64,000 nucleotides of DNA from Jacaranda mimosifolia (lineage: Eukaryota; Streptophyta; Magnoliopsida; Lamiales; Bignoniaceae): positions 24,526,391-24,590,390 of the forward strand of contig CM032126.1 in the NCBI GenBank assembly GCA_018894105.1, given 5' to 3'. Positions within the stretch are counted from its first letter, which is position 1. Each line of letters starts with the position of its first letter. The notes beneath the pieces are model-generated. The model ran no database searches. It was not told where the DNA came from and worked only from the letters and a program-made list of their open reading frames with translations. The translations under genes were made by a program, and so were the position numbers. Shown here piece by piece: positions 45,340 through 56,643 of the stretch.

Positions 45340-48300
45340 TGTAATGCCTTAGAATTTACCTTATATTTAATTGATTAGTTGACCCTATTTATTTTACTTT
45401 ATTTAGTATATCAATTAGGAGTCCTAGTAGGGCATAAAATTAATTCCATTAGAGGTTAGAAAAATTAAAATATTAAAATATCTTATGGTCAAATAATGAT
45501 AATTATTATATTATGTCTCATTACATATTCCATATTTTGGGGAGTATAAATTATAATTCTACTCGAGTAAATGACATATTGTATAAGGAGTGAAATTAAT
45601 AAACCTTAGGAAAAAATAATGAAAGATGTTAAAAATCAAAATAGGCTTATCCTAGTCCTAAAAGAAAAACAATAAGAGTCGATCTTAGATCAAACACTCT
45701 CTTCATATATATATATATATATATATATTCTATGAATCAAAACCCTAATAAAAAGAAAGGAAAATAGAGAAAGAAAGAAAAGAAGAAGAAAAAAGGGAAA
45801 AAAAGGACAGCAGTTGTGGCAGGAAGAAAAGAAAACAAAAAGAATAGGTATTCAAATTCAACTTGCTATGAACCCTAAACTAGTCTGATTTGATGTATGT
45901 GGCAGCTGCTGATATTCTTGTTACCTGCTGTATTAGACTACAAAAAGGGAGAAAGAGAGGCAGGTTGTGTCCCGACAAGACTTACGGTTAGATACATAAG
46001 GAAACTTTGATTCTTTGCAACTTTGCTATCAATTTGGTATGAATTTTGGGGATTACCACACACTATCTATCATTTAATTACATGATTTATTTCATGAATT
46101 ATGTCTTTCTTGGCTATCCAATTACATCACTTTTAGGAATTGGTTTGATTAAAATAATACATTTTATTTATGTTCAAGAGTAGTGGACAACCCTATGAAT
46201 TTTATGTCTATTAATATGGAGTATCAAGGAAATAATTTAAATAATATTTGGTGGATTTGTCTCTTAAGAATTTGATCTCTTTTTTGGAAGAAGTGGTTGT
46301 TGAGATTGAGTTTGAATGGAGAATGGTGTCGTGCCAAAAGTAGATGGCTTGATGTGTTGAACATTAGTATACATATTGATGCAATTGTTAGAATTGATTT
46401 TTAAGAAGTGAATGGTTTTGTTCATTTTATTTGGATTACTTTTGATTGAAGCATGATGTACAAGTTAGGCCAGTAAATCCCTTATCAAACAAATGATAAT
46501 TGTTTGATTATGGACATATATATGGTGGATAGTATACACCATTCAAATTAATATGCATGGAAACAAGCATTTGAACTATTTTGCTTGTTAATCCTTGGCC
46601 ATGTAAACATCAATTGTAGTAGAAAAAAAAATAAAAAAATAGAGGCACATTATAACCTTAAGTATTTTATGATTCTTGAGAAGTTAAATTTTTGGGATTT
46701 ATATAGGTAGGCCACTACAGTAACACTCTTATTTGTCTTTTAATGACCTCAATATTAGGACTCTCAAGATATTAAGTTTGGTAACTCTTTCCTTTGTAAT
46801 GATAAGTATTAGTTCATTTAAATAAATTAAAGAGTTGGAAATTATCAAGACATTGGAAATTAGAGTTGATGGAAAATATAACCCTTGATAGCTAGTGATA
46901 CAATTCAATTAGGATTCTAAATGTTTTAAATATTCCAAGATTAAATAGTTTAAGATCTTAAAATAGATAGTGGCAACTAATCCAAAGATCCTAGTAACCT
47001 CATTACTCTGATCATTCTTGACTTTGTCCATGACGTAGGTTAGTAATTTTTGAGCACCAATGAAGATCTATGATTTTTAATTGAATCTTCGGAATTGTTT
47101 CAGTAGGTGATTTGAAACTTTCATGTTTGTGGATGACTCTTAATCCAGTTGACAAGTACTATGAGTGCATAAACTCATATATATTATATAGTATTATTTT
47201 TCGAAAACTAGAAGGATGTATGCTATATTACAGTGCACTTATAACTTGTTTGCAATGACACTACGCTATAATTATATTCCATTGCACACATCATGATGCA
47301 AGAAAAGTTATTTCTTTTAAAGCCATTTATATTACTTCAGCATGTTTTTAGACTGGCAGTTATATACGATGATCAACGCTGATGATCGAATTTACTATTA
47401 CTGTTAGTTGGATCCAACTTGGCCTGGGTGTGTAAGGGATTTCACCAGGCAACAACAGGCTTGCAGATTGAATCCCAAGCCCCCATGGCCCAATCCCTCT
47501 GTGCACAACAGAAGCCATTTATGGCTAAGGTGGGTCGTAGGATTTCCCGAGGACCTAGGCTCGTGCAATGTTTGGTAAGGTTGTGCCTTGCCCAAAGCGA
47601 TAAGGGACTGTTATGGTGGAAATCATAAGATTGACTGGCTACAACAAACACTGGTTTGATCATCACTTTCAAGTGTTAGCTCGTTAAAAATGTTTATTTT
47701 TATGTTCCTGCTTTATTACTGTATAATGCATGACTATTTATCAACATTTTTCTCAAATGATTATCACTGAGCATCTTTTGATCATGATGTATTCTTGAAT
47801 TCACATTCCACACACTTGGTATTCACTGAGTCCTCACACTCTTTTTTTTTTAACTTCCTTCTAATAAACCTAGACCCTAGTCCTAATGAGTAGGTGAATC
47901 CTGTTTTTGATGAGAACTGAAATTGAAGGTTTTTTTTTGTGATGAGGACTTTGCAGTAGTTTTAGGGCTTGTTTACTATGAAGGATGAGGAAGGATGAGG
48001 TAGGATGATGGCTTACATCCTCCCTCATCTCATGTTTACTTTGAAGGATGAAAGTCATGGTTAAACTTGTCGGCCCGCTACTGTGCTGATGTTTTGAGTG
48101 ATTAGCCTTGCCACATGTGAGGTGGGATGGTTTTATCACAACTTTGGCGCAACAATTTCAAATAATTTCTGGTTGCGGCGCCAATCAAAAAATTTACTAA
48201 TAATTAAAAATATGTTTATATTAAAATAATTAAAGGAAAAACATATATATATAATTTGTGTAAAGATGTTGTATTGGAATGGAGAAAAAATAAATTTTTT

Positions 48301-48810
48301 ATGCTAAATAGAAAAAAGAAGAAATAGTTGGATGTTGTATTGACATGGCAAAAAATTATTTTTTTTATGCTAAATAGAAAAATATTTTAATTAGGGGTAC
48401 TTTAGTCCTTTATAATTTATTCAAGTTTTATAATTCATATTTATGTAAACATTCTCAATACAATAATCCAATTTTATCATTCATATCATCCCACAAAGTA
48501 AACATCCAATCAAAAATATAAACTTATCCTAATCCTACTCTTCATCCTTCATTTTATCCTATCACCCCACATCCCATATCACAAAGTAAACAGGCCCTTA
48601 GTATTATTGCTGCGTTGGCAAATTAGTTATTCTCCTTTAATGATTTTCTAGTTGAGGGAAGAATATTGGACATTTTGAGTTCTATGTTGCAAGAGTTACT
48701 TGAATTATTATGAATATTGAAGTTTTTTTTTTTATTTAAGATTATGATTTTGGGTAAGTGATACTGTTTGTTTGGGATTAAGTTTCACGCCTTGAGACTA
48801 GACTGTATGG
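45340..48810 (+). mobile_element. 3' LTR of family 2, truncated and carrying a MITE
   Basis: Starts TGTAATGCCTTAGAATTT and follows the 5' LTR to GACTAGACTGTATGG, then diverges. The last 20-30 bp, including the GGGTGTGACA end, are missing. Relative to the 5' LTR it has a deletion of about 100 bp near 46645, a TA microsatellite (45705-45729) where the 5' LTR has a CA/TA tract, and a 633-bp MITE at 47965-48597. Confidence 0.9.
47965..48597 (+). mobile_element. Harbinger/Tourist-like MITE, 633 bp, TSD TTA
   Basis: Left terminus GGGCTTGTTTACTATGAAGG, right terminus (reverse complement) GGGCCTGTTTACTTTGTGA. Both sides are flanked by TTA (47962-47964 and 48598-48600), the 3-bp duplication used by PIF/Harbinger elements. 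The empty site is seen in the 5' LTR at 37469-37471, proving insertion into this LTR. Subterminal copies of TGTTTACTTTG(A/T)(A/G)GGATG recur inside near both ends. It has no coding capacity and no recognisable transposase. Confidence 0.92.
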
Positions 48811-51800
48811 GGCGTGCTAGATCACTTTACTCATCATAGGAATAAGATGAAATTTGACTAATGAAGCTCTCTTATTTCACTGTTTGCTAGCGTTACCAAT
48901 TCTCTCCTTCTTGAATAGTAGATATTGGCAAAACATAGCATATAATTAGAGATATATCGAGTAAGAAAATATACTATTATCAATTATGCAACCATGTAGG
49001 AAAAATGGTGCAAAAGAAGAGGAATATTGAGTTTGTAAAGTGATAAGACAAGCTCGGGAATAGGCATGAGCTGATTTCTCCAAGCTAAATAATAGGTCCA
49101 TGCATGCTACTCAATGGACATGTGAAAACATATAACTATCAAAAGAGTCCAACTTGAATGAAACTCTTGTAAGACACTTGTAAGATATTGGATGAGGGGC
49201 ATACTTTGTCCATCTTTCATTTAGGAGACCTTCATGACATAGATCATCCTTTTTCTTTTTCTTTTTCTTGTGACGCAAATTGACTTAGGATAGAATTTCT
49301 CATATTTCTTCATTTATTTTTGACATGTTGGATAGAAAAATAACCATACTAGCTAGAGGATGTTTTATGGGCTTACTCATTATGGTCAATCTCCTTTGTC
49401 AAAAACTTTTCTAGTAGGGAAAAGTATGCTGGACAATAGAACTCTAAAGTTCGTCCCCTAAAACTAAGCGTGGACAATGAGAGGCATTAAATAGTGCACT
49501 CTTTTTTTGCACTAGTACAACCTATTTCTCATTAATCATTAAGTTGGTCAAAGTGATTACAAAAAGGTAGAAAACTAATTAGGACATGAACATTGAGGTT
49601 CAACATACTGATAGAAAGCAAGAATATCATATCAAATTAGTTTGGATAAATATTTGAGGAAAATAATGTTGCAAGTTAAGAACTGGTTTCAAATACTTCA
49701 CAAATAAATGGGCTTGCTAAAATTGAGGAATCAAACACTTCTGAGAACTAAATTTATAGTGCAAATTGATCTCACTTGAGGAGCTATAATTCTTATTTGC
49801 AGCCTATATCATGGAAAATGTGTTTCAAATTGAATTCTTCAACTTTTTATGAGATGGCATCAAGATCAAATTGGTATGCGCATAATTAAATTAAAAAAAT
49901 AATAAACAAAGTGTGTTCTCATAAAGTGATAAACATGATGTTGGAGAAATGATAAAAGTTAAGTTGCATACAAAAATTTCCTCAAGAGGATTTACTATAG
50001 TATATGTAAAGCTTGAATGCATATTGAACTATATGAATTGTAAGATCCTTGAGGAGGTGCTCAATTTTCTAGCAAGGGGATGTTTTCAAAACTCATCTAG
50101 CAATTGTTGGGGATAGTAAGGGCCACCTTGATATCAGTAGGAGTGTCTCACTTAAAAAGGACTCTTAAATTTCACAATTAGGAGCGGACATGAAGTGTTC
50201 CCTATTGTTGTGTGACATTGAGCACTTTTTTGTTGATGTTGATGAGTTAAGTTGAAACTTGTGACTTTACTTATTATTTAAATCGGACAACTGCTTCAAC
50301 AAAAATAAAAACCCACAACTAAGAACGAATTCCACAAGCTAGTTGATCAGCATCTTAGGTACAAGACCATTGAAAATATACAGTTTTTAAAAGGTCAAAT
50401 ACAAAGTGGATGAGTTGGTTGACATAAAATCTCAAAGTATGGCAAAATGTTTATGTCTAGAATAATAAAATAAATAAAATATTGATTACATATGTAAAAG
50501 TTACTAAAATTACATATATACTTAAATATCAATACTATAATAAAATAAATAATAAATAATTCAATAATTTTAAATACATAATTGACTTTAAAATAATTCT
50601 TAAAAAGTACAAGCTTATTATTTCTTAAATGAGTTTAATCTTTAATCAGTTTAAATTACTCACTATAAATTTACATATATTTAAATATTAATAAAATTTC
50701 ATAAATATGACATAATGTTTTAATAAAATAATTAATAATATAATTTTAATCATTTTTACATGTATAATTAACTTTAACATATTTTTAAAATTATTTTAAT
50801 AATTTTGTTCAATTTTTTCTGTTCTCGCCCCTCATCTTCCCTATTCCCAATGCCCATACTCACCCTCAACCCTCACGTTTCTATGGTAGCTAGTCATGGC
50901 AGCAAACCATGACAACCATGGTTGGCTGCATTATAGGGCCAGCGACAGCCATGGCTGCGGCCGCACCAACCCCTTCCAGCCATTCCTAAAGTACATATAT
51001 ATGTAGGTATATATATACATATGTGGGTATATATATGTTTTATATTTATAAATGTATACATGAATATACATATATATATGTGTGTGTGTGTGTATTTATA
51101 TATACGTATAAATATATAAATGTCTTTGTATATATCTTTTTATAAATGTCTTTTTATATTAATACATGGAGGGATATTTTTGGGTTGTTTTTTTTACACT
51201 TTTATTAGAATTCTTAGACTTTCATTGACGGTAGGGGAGGTGGATGTAATTTTCAAAATGTGGGGGGTGTACTGTATGTACGCCATACCTTAAGGGATAT
51301 CGCGGAAATTATCCCTTCTATATTTTTGTAGGATTACATTCCTTATTAAACTATAGGACTTTCTATTTGTATTTATATAAAATCCCTCTTTCAATAAGAG
51401 TAGAGGATACCATTTGATTTTTCTTGAATAGTCTCTCCAATTTCTTTCTACAAATTTTCTAAAAGCATCACCAGATAGATATTCCATAGATTTGAAGTGT
51501 GTGAACAAATGGATAATCTGATAGTTATGATAATCTTGAGTAAGACTTATTTATGGTTGATTCTAAGTAAGAATTTATTAGCCTGTATATCCTTGATTTG
51601 TCTAAAGCAAGATTTATAGGTGAGTTCTAGATATACAAATAGATGTAATTTTATAGTGTACAATATAATCGATCCATGCTTTGAATTTATGCATTCATAG
51701 GATTGATAGTTTCTATTTCTTGCATTTATATGTTCATTATGATTAACAATTTCCAAATTTAAGAAGATGTTATATATTGTATCTCTTTTTTCAATTGAAA

Positions 51801-52614
51801 AAAACTAGTTAATAGATCACCAATGATTTAATAAAAATTTCTAGTATATATAGTAAATACTTTCTTTCTAACTAATCAATACAAATGTTTAACGAGTTGA
51901 AGTCACACACTAATTTTATATTCTATGTTGGATATTGCTATTGGTCAATTGACCTATAACATTATTTACCCTTAGTCCTACATATGGATTTCGGATTCAA
52001 ACTCAAAGAGAACCCTACATGCATATCCATATGTAAATGAAAAAATATTTTATATTGAATTCATTTCTAGGTTTGCATACAACATTATAACAAAATTGTG
52101 TGAGCCATTCATTTGTAATAATACCTCTATAATATATGTTCATATCTCCAAATAAAGTTTTATTATGCTACATTTTAATATTTTTGCTTCCTTATTCAAT
52201 AAGAAACTTTCAATTCAACATCACCTAAAAAGATAGATTCCAATTCTAGTTAAATTTAGTGAAAAAAGTTTAAAATTATATTCTTAAAAAATTAGAAAAA
52301 TAAGATTATATTAAATGAAAAAATCAATATCTGAATTGGACTAAGTTAGTTTAAATTTGTTTTTAAAATATCATTTATGAAACTAGGATTGAACTAACAA
52401 GCTCATGAATTTATTCACTAAATTCAATAGAATGATAAGCCAAACATCACTCAAATGCGATTAAAATATCTTTTCAACTATCAAGGTTTTTGATAATTCT
52501 GAATCTATATATGTATGTATATATATTATATTTGTATATCTTTTAAGAAAAGGACATATTTCTTTTATATGATACTATAAGACTTCAATTCTCTCATCTA
52601 ATCCATTTCCCTCT
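48811..52614. other. intergenic, no gene recognised
   Basis: A+T-rich sequence with no recognised domain. It includes A/T-rich loosely repeated sequence (50450-50815), a C+G-richer patch (50825-50990, with CATGGCTGCGGCCGC at 50949-50963) and TA/TG microsatellites. Minus-strand frames 51290-51508 and 51547-51756 match nothing known. The start marks the broken end of the gypsy 3' LTR. Confidence 0.5.
50996..51130. repeat. TA/TG-rich simple repeat
   Basis: Mixed (TA)n, (TG)n and TATATACA runs, including about seven TG units near 51078-51092. Confidence 0.9.
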
Positions 52615-52623
52615 CTCCATCTC

Positions 52624-53292
52624 CACTACAAGAAGGCATCCCTTCACTAACATAAAATTTGTGATGAAGTCTGTCACATTTTAAAGACAATTGTAGTGGA
52701 TTTTTTATGAATTACTAGCGAACTTTAAAAAAATGAGCAATAATAAATAGTAGTTATGATATTTGTGACGAATGTGAAGAGTATATATTGATATGAGGAG
52801 TTCATCACAAATTTCATAATGCTAAATATGATTCTTTGATCCATGACGGAAATGTCATCACAGAACTACGCACTATATTTTCATCACAAAACTAATCAAT
52901 GACGAAGCATATACTAACAGATTTGTGAAATATAAGTCCATCATGAGATTAATGAAATCTATCATTCTATGATGGATCTATTTTACACATTCATTAGTAT
53001 ATGCTTCATCGCTGATTAGTTTTGTGATGAAAATAAAGTGCGTCACATAACTAATTTTGTGATGGAATTTTCATCATAGATTGAAAAATCATATTTAGAG
53101 TTATGAAATTTGTGACTTCATATCAACATCTACTCTTCACACCTGCCACATGTATAATCACTAATATATATTTTTATTATTTTTTAAATTCGTTAGTAAT
53201 CCATCAAAAATCTATTACAGTTGTCTTTAAACTGTGATGTAATCCTCTTTATCAAAAAAATTTCATTAGTGAAGATGTGTTTTCTTGCAATG
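52624..53292. mobile_element. 669-bp foldback MITE with CACTAC-like ends and a 9-bp flanking duplication
   Basis: The left arm 52624-52944 and right arm 52969-53292 are near-complete reverse complements. Examples are AAAGACAATTGTAGTGGATT (52692-52711) against the complement of 53205-53224, and GACGAAGCATATACTAA against the complement of 53003-53019. The loop is only about 24 bp. Termini are CACTACAAGAAGGCATC and, on the opposite strand, CATTGCAAGAAAACACATC. The flanks CTCCATCTC (52615-52623) and CTCCATCTC (53293-53301) are identical. CACTA-type ends predict a 3-bp duplication (CTC), while a 9-bp duplication is typical of Mutator elements. No coding capacity. Confidence 0.9.
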
Positions 53293-53301
53293 CTCCATCT
53301 C

Positions 53302-53396
53302 TTCCTCTTATAAACCATAGGTGGTAAGAAATATTTTATAGAATTAAAAAAGTAAGGGACATCTTAAAGATTTTGAAGTTGAGATGCATTATCCAT
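53302..53396. other. short spacer, nothing recognised
   Basis: Between the foldback element and the next A+T-rich repeat region. Confidence 0.5.
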
Positions 53397-54370
53397 CTAT
53401 ACTATTAATTAAGTACCCACTTCTTTTTGTATATTTTTGAATAATTTGCCTAAAATGCCCTCAATTTGTTTTTAAAATTTTAATAATTAGAAGTTATATA
53501 ATAACTATCATTTATAACTCGCCTATTTTAATGCCTACAAATACTACTTCATAACTTTTCAATTCTTATCTATAGAAAAATTAAAATAAATATACTAAAA
53601 TTATTGAAACAAATTTACATTATACAAAAAATAAATAAATATTTTTATTAATAAAAAAATACTATAGAATTTTTAACATATATACTGAATGTGCCAAATT
53701 GCTAGTATATACAATCAACATTTATACTATGTAGCTATACAATATATAAAATGTGAGAATTTTAATGGTATGTGATTGTATAAATTGATAAAGTTAATCA
53801 TGTTACAAAAGACCATTGTAAGGTAGTTTTCTTTTCTTTTGTTTCCTCTCTAAAATTTTTAATCCAATTTTACTTTTGTCTTTTCCTTCCTATTATTTAT
53901 TTTATTTATCTTTTTTATTTTATGTATCCTAAGAATTTAAACAAATGGATTAAAAATATTAAATCTAAATATAGTGCCACATAAAAAGTAATTTAATATT
54001 TCATTTATTTTTGTACTATGAAAATTTTAATACAGTGTGCCTAAATAACTAGTACTACATAAAAGGTGTGATGCCCTAATAACTAACATGATGTATTATT
54101 TTATAAGTTGATAAAATTATTTTTATTTTTAAAAAATAATAGCATGCTATTTTTATTTTATTTTGTTCTTTTTAATTATTTACTTTTTGTTTTTCTATTA
54201 TTTTATTTCATTTTAATTTTTTTGTTGTCATTTATTCTAAAACTTTGAATAAATATATTAGAAATATTAAAATATAATACTAAAGAAATACTAAATAAAT
54301 ATTATATTATTTTTATATTATAAAAAATTTAATACTCATATCAAATATGCCAAATCACTATGTTTAATTT
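53397..54370. repeat. A+T-rich degenerate repeat units, possible Helitron remnant
   Basis: Three loosely similar units of roughly 300 bp each end in a TGCCAAATTGCTAGTAT-like box (53692, 54038 and 54347). The later two also share a TTTTATTTTATTT-rich block and an AAATATTAAA(A/T)(C/A)TA block. The region opens with TCTATACTATTAATTAAGT after an A, which resembles plant Helitron 5' ends, and two of the boxes contain CTAG followed by T. No GC-rich terminal hairpin was seen, so a Helitron origin is only a possibility. Confidence 0.4.
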
Positions 54371-54849
54371 AATTGGTTTAGAATGGTAAGAGGATGCTAC
54401 ATGGGTCCAAAAAGTTGTTCAGCTGATATTATCAAAGAAAAGCAATTGTACCATGGTTGCTTCTATCACATAAAGTACAACCATTTTGATGAATTGTAGT
54501 TGTTTGCGCGCAATTTTCATGCCCATAAAATATTTTTTAGTAATCATGTTACTTGTATGTATTTTTATATTTATTATACTAAAAATTGACATGCATTTAA
54601 AATATATATTAATAATTTGTATACTTATGAAACTAACAATCACATAAAATAAAAGTTTTATAGTTCATTACCAGTAAAAGAACAAAACTCAAAAGTCATT
54701 AAAATATTGAGTTTAACTTGTGATGAGAGAATATTTTGAATAAATAACGGTTATTTGGACATGTAAATTTTATTGGATATATAGAATAATAAAAAGACAA
54801 AGTTAATATATTTAAAATTTTCATCATAACTTTTAATTTAAAAACAAAA
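54371..54849. other. A+T-rich intergenic DNA
   Basis: Short minus-strand frames (54419-54643, 54699-54932) have no recognised domain. The second overlaps the T-run that begins the duplicated promoter block. Confidence 0.45.
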
Positions 54850-55138
54850 ATAGCTTTTCTTTTTCCCTTTTTTTTTTTTTTTAATACCATAGGCATGACA
54901 CCATCGATGGTCCCAAATACATCCGGCACCATACACCCTATAGCACAAAATCCAGTAAAGCCTTGGCTGTAAAAGCCTTAGCTCTCTAATTATCAAAGAG
55001 GGGATAGAAAAAAATGCAGCCTGTCTCTCTCTAGATTTTCTCTCTCTATCTGCTATTTTCCCATTTGCTACTTCCCTCTTTCTCTCTTTAAATCGAGGCA
55101 TTGCAATCAAAGCACACATCATAGAAACACATAAACAA
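54850..55138 (+). repeat. upstream copy of the CNOT10-like promoter/leader block
   Basis: Matches 57895-58192 in the same orientation: a T-run, AATACCATAGGCATGA, GGTCCCAAATACATCC, CTCTCTAATTATCAAAGAGG, CTCTCTAGATTTTCTCTCT, ACTTCCCTCTTTCTCTCT and CACATCATAGAAACACATAA. It lacks the downstream coding exon. A second shared segment (AAAAAATAAGTACA) follows at 55161, as it also does at 57256. Confidence 0.9.
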
Positions 55139-55376
55139 ACATCGTATAAATTCATTCAACGAAAAAATAAGTACAAAAACATGTCAAATTAGTACAGAAA
55201 AAGACAAATAAGAGATTAAGTTGAATTTAACTAGATAACTTATTACATGATTATCAAATCATGATTTATTAGTCCTAGGACTAATATAGTCATGAAAGGT
55301 TCATTGGCTTCTGCTGTCGGAAGGATACATTTACCTCATACACCAATGGTTTACACTACTATGAATGAGAAAGTAC

Positions 55377-55820
55377 CACTACAAGAAAAAAAGGATCTTG
55401 TTACATATTTTTACTTTACAATTTTTACAACAGTGTAAGTATAATATTGTCATAGTTTTAAAAAAGTATGGTTATAGGTACTATTATTCATTTTGATATT
55501 TTCTTTTCTCTTAAAGAACGTTGTTATTTGGATGCGGAGGCAAATATTTAGCTCAAAAAATTGAATATAGAATAAAAAATAGAAAAATTCCCACCAAAGA
55601 GTTTATACAATTTCAGCTCCCCTACCAAAAAACCCTTATGTGCCTAATTCCCAAATCCCACTTCTCCTCATCGGTTTGTTTTCTATTCGTCTTCTTTCTC
55701 CCATTACCAAGCCCCAATCCGATTTCATTTTTTGATTCTCACAAACCCTTAAAATTTTCATTCTCTATATAATACATGCTCCCCTTCTCTTTCTCTCTCT
55801 CTCTCTCTTGGAGAGATTAT
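55377..55820 (+). other. CACTA-like terminus followed by promoter-like sequence
   Basis: CACTACAAGAAAAAAAGGAT at 55377 is the classic end of plant CACTA elements. A TATATAATAC box (55763-55772) and a (TC)n tract (55788-55808) then lead straight into plastid-derived sequence at 55822. A possible partner end, an A/T-rich box reading on the minus strand AACAAAAAAGGGGTATAACC, ends near 57116. No 3-bp duplication could be confirmed. Confidence 0.35.
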
Positions 55821-55821
55821 C

Positions 55822-56481
55822 CACAGGGCTCTGATCATGTAATTGTTGAAGAATGAGCCAGCGACTCATAGGCAGTGGCTTGGTTAAGGGAACCCCTCGG
55901 AGCCATAGCAAAAGTGAGTCTTCATCGGGCAATTGTCACTGCTCATAGACCTAAACCTGGGTGATCTATCCATGAGCATGATGAGCTTGGGTGAAACTAA
56001 GTGAAGGTTTGAACCAATTGATGTTGAAGAATCAGAGGATGAGTTGTGGTTAAGGGTGAAATGCCACTCAAACCCAGAGCTAGCTGGTTCTCCCCAAAAT
56101 GCATTGAGGCGCAACAATTGATTGGACATCTAGGGGTAAAGCACTATTTTAGTGCAGATTGCGAGAGTGGTACCACATCGAGGCAAACTCTGAATACTAG
56201 ATATGAACTTAAAATAACAAGGGTCAAGGTCAGCCAATGAGATGATGGGGGATAAGCTTCATAGTTGTGAGAGAAATAGCTTGGATCACCAGCTACCAGC
56301 TAAAGCCCTTAAATGATCATTCAGTGATAAAGGAGGTAGGGGTGTAGAGACATACATGAGGTTTGCCTAGAAGCAGTCAACCTCGAAAGAGTGCCTTATA
56401 GCTCACTGATCAAGCACTCTTGCGTCGAAAATGAACAGGGCTAAGCGTTCTACCGAAGCTGTGGGATGTAAAAATACATTG
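55822..56481 (+). pseudogene. rrn23: nuclear copy of plastid 23S rRNA, partial
   Basis: Reads as the domain II part of chloroplast 23S rRNA: GTTGAAGAATGAGCCAGCGA, CATAGGCAGTGGCTTGGTT, CAATTGTCACTGCT, CCAGAGCTAGCTGGTTCTCC, GACATCTAGGGGTAAAGCAC, GAATACTAGATATGA, GTGATAAAGGAGGTAGGGGT and TAGCTCACTGATCAAGC, in order and without large gaps. Roughly 10-15 percent of positions differ from the plastid sequence as I remember it, many of them C to T or G to A, which fits decay of methylated nuclear DNA. It covers only about a quarter of the rRNA and cannot function. The frames 55884-56129 and 56046-56240 are by-products. Confidence 0.93.
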
Positions 56482-56643
56482 TAAGAGTTTGCTCTCTATC
56501 GATCCTACAAACACATCAAGATAAATAATGTTAAGAAGTCCATAGATTTATTTGTGGCCTATGAGGAGTCGTATAAGATGAAAATCTCATGTACGGTTCT
56601 ATAATAGCGATGGGAATAATTATGTTATCATCGACTATGATTA
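56482..56643 (+). pseudogene. end of a plastid group II intron (ndhA intron)
   Basis: GAGTCGTATAAGATGAAAAT and CTCATGTACGGTTCT (56566-56600) form the domain V hairpin characteristic of plastid group II introns, shortly upstream of ndhA exon 2. It is presumably the ndhA intron. Confidence 0.75.

Larger units (their letters stand above)
34720..48810 (+). mobile_element. Ty3/gypsy retrotransposon, family 2, with nested insertions
   Basis: Two long direct repeats (34720-37697 and 45340-48810) bracket a primer-binding site, an RT, an integrase C-terminal module with a chromodomain-like tail, and a polypurine tract, all on the plus strand. The RT linker (Y-L-A-Y-L-I-N-K) and the GPY/F region resemble family 1, so both belong to the same broad chromovirus lineage, though the LTRs differ. 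Gag, protease, RNase H and most of the integrase are not recognisable. After removing the nested copia element, the internal region is only about 3.1 kb. The left flank is AATCA (34715-34719). The right end is truncated, so the TSD cannot be verified. Confidence 0.9.

Noticed and set aside
47404..47672. overlapping frames on both strands in the 3' LTR
   Set aside because: The block corresponds to a conserved non-coding part of the family-2 LTR (also at 10687, 29146 and 36910), with no common reading frame.
55884..56240. frames of 81 and 64 residues
   Set aside because: They translate the nuclear copy of plastid 23S rRNA.
55822..56481. a functional rRNA gene
   Set aside because: Only an internal part of plastid 23S rRNA is present, with many substitutions and no flanking rRNA operon.
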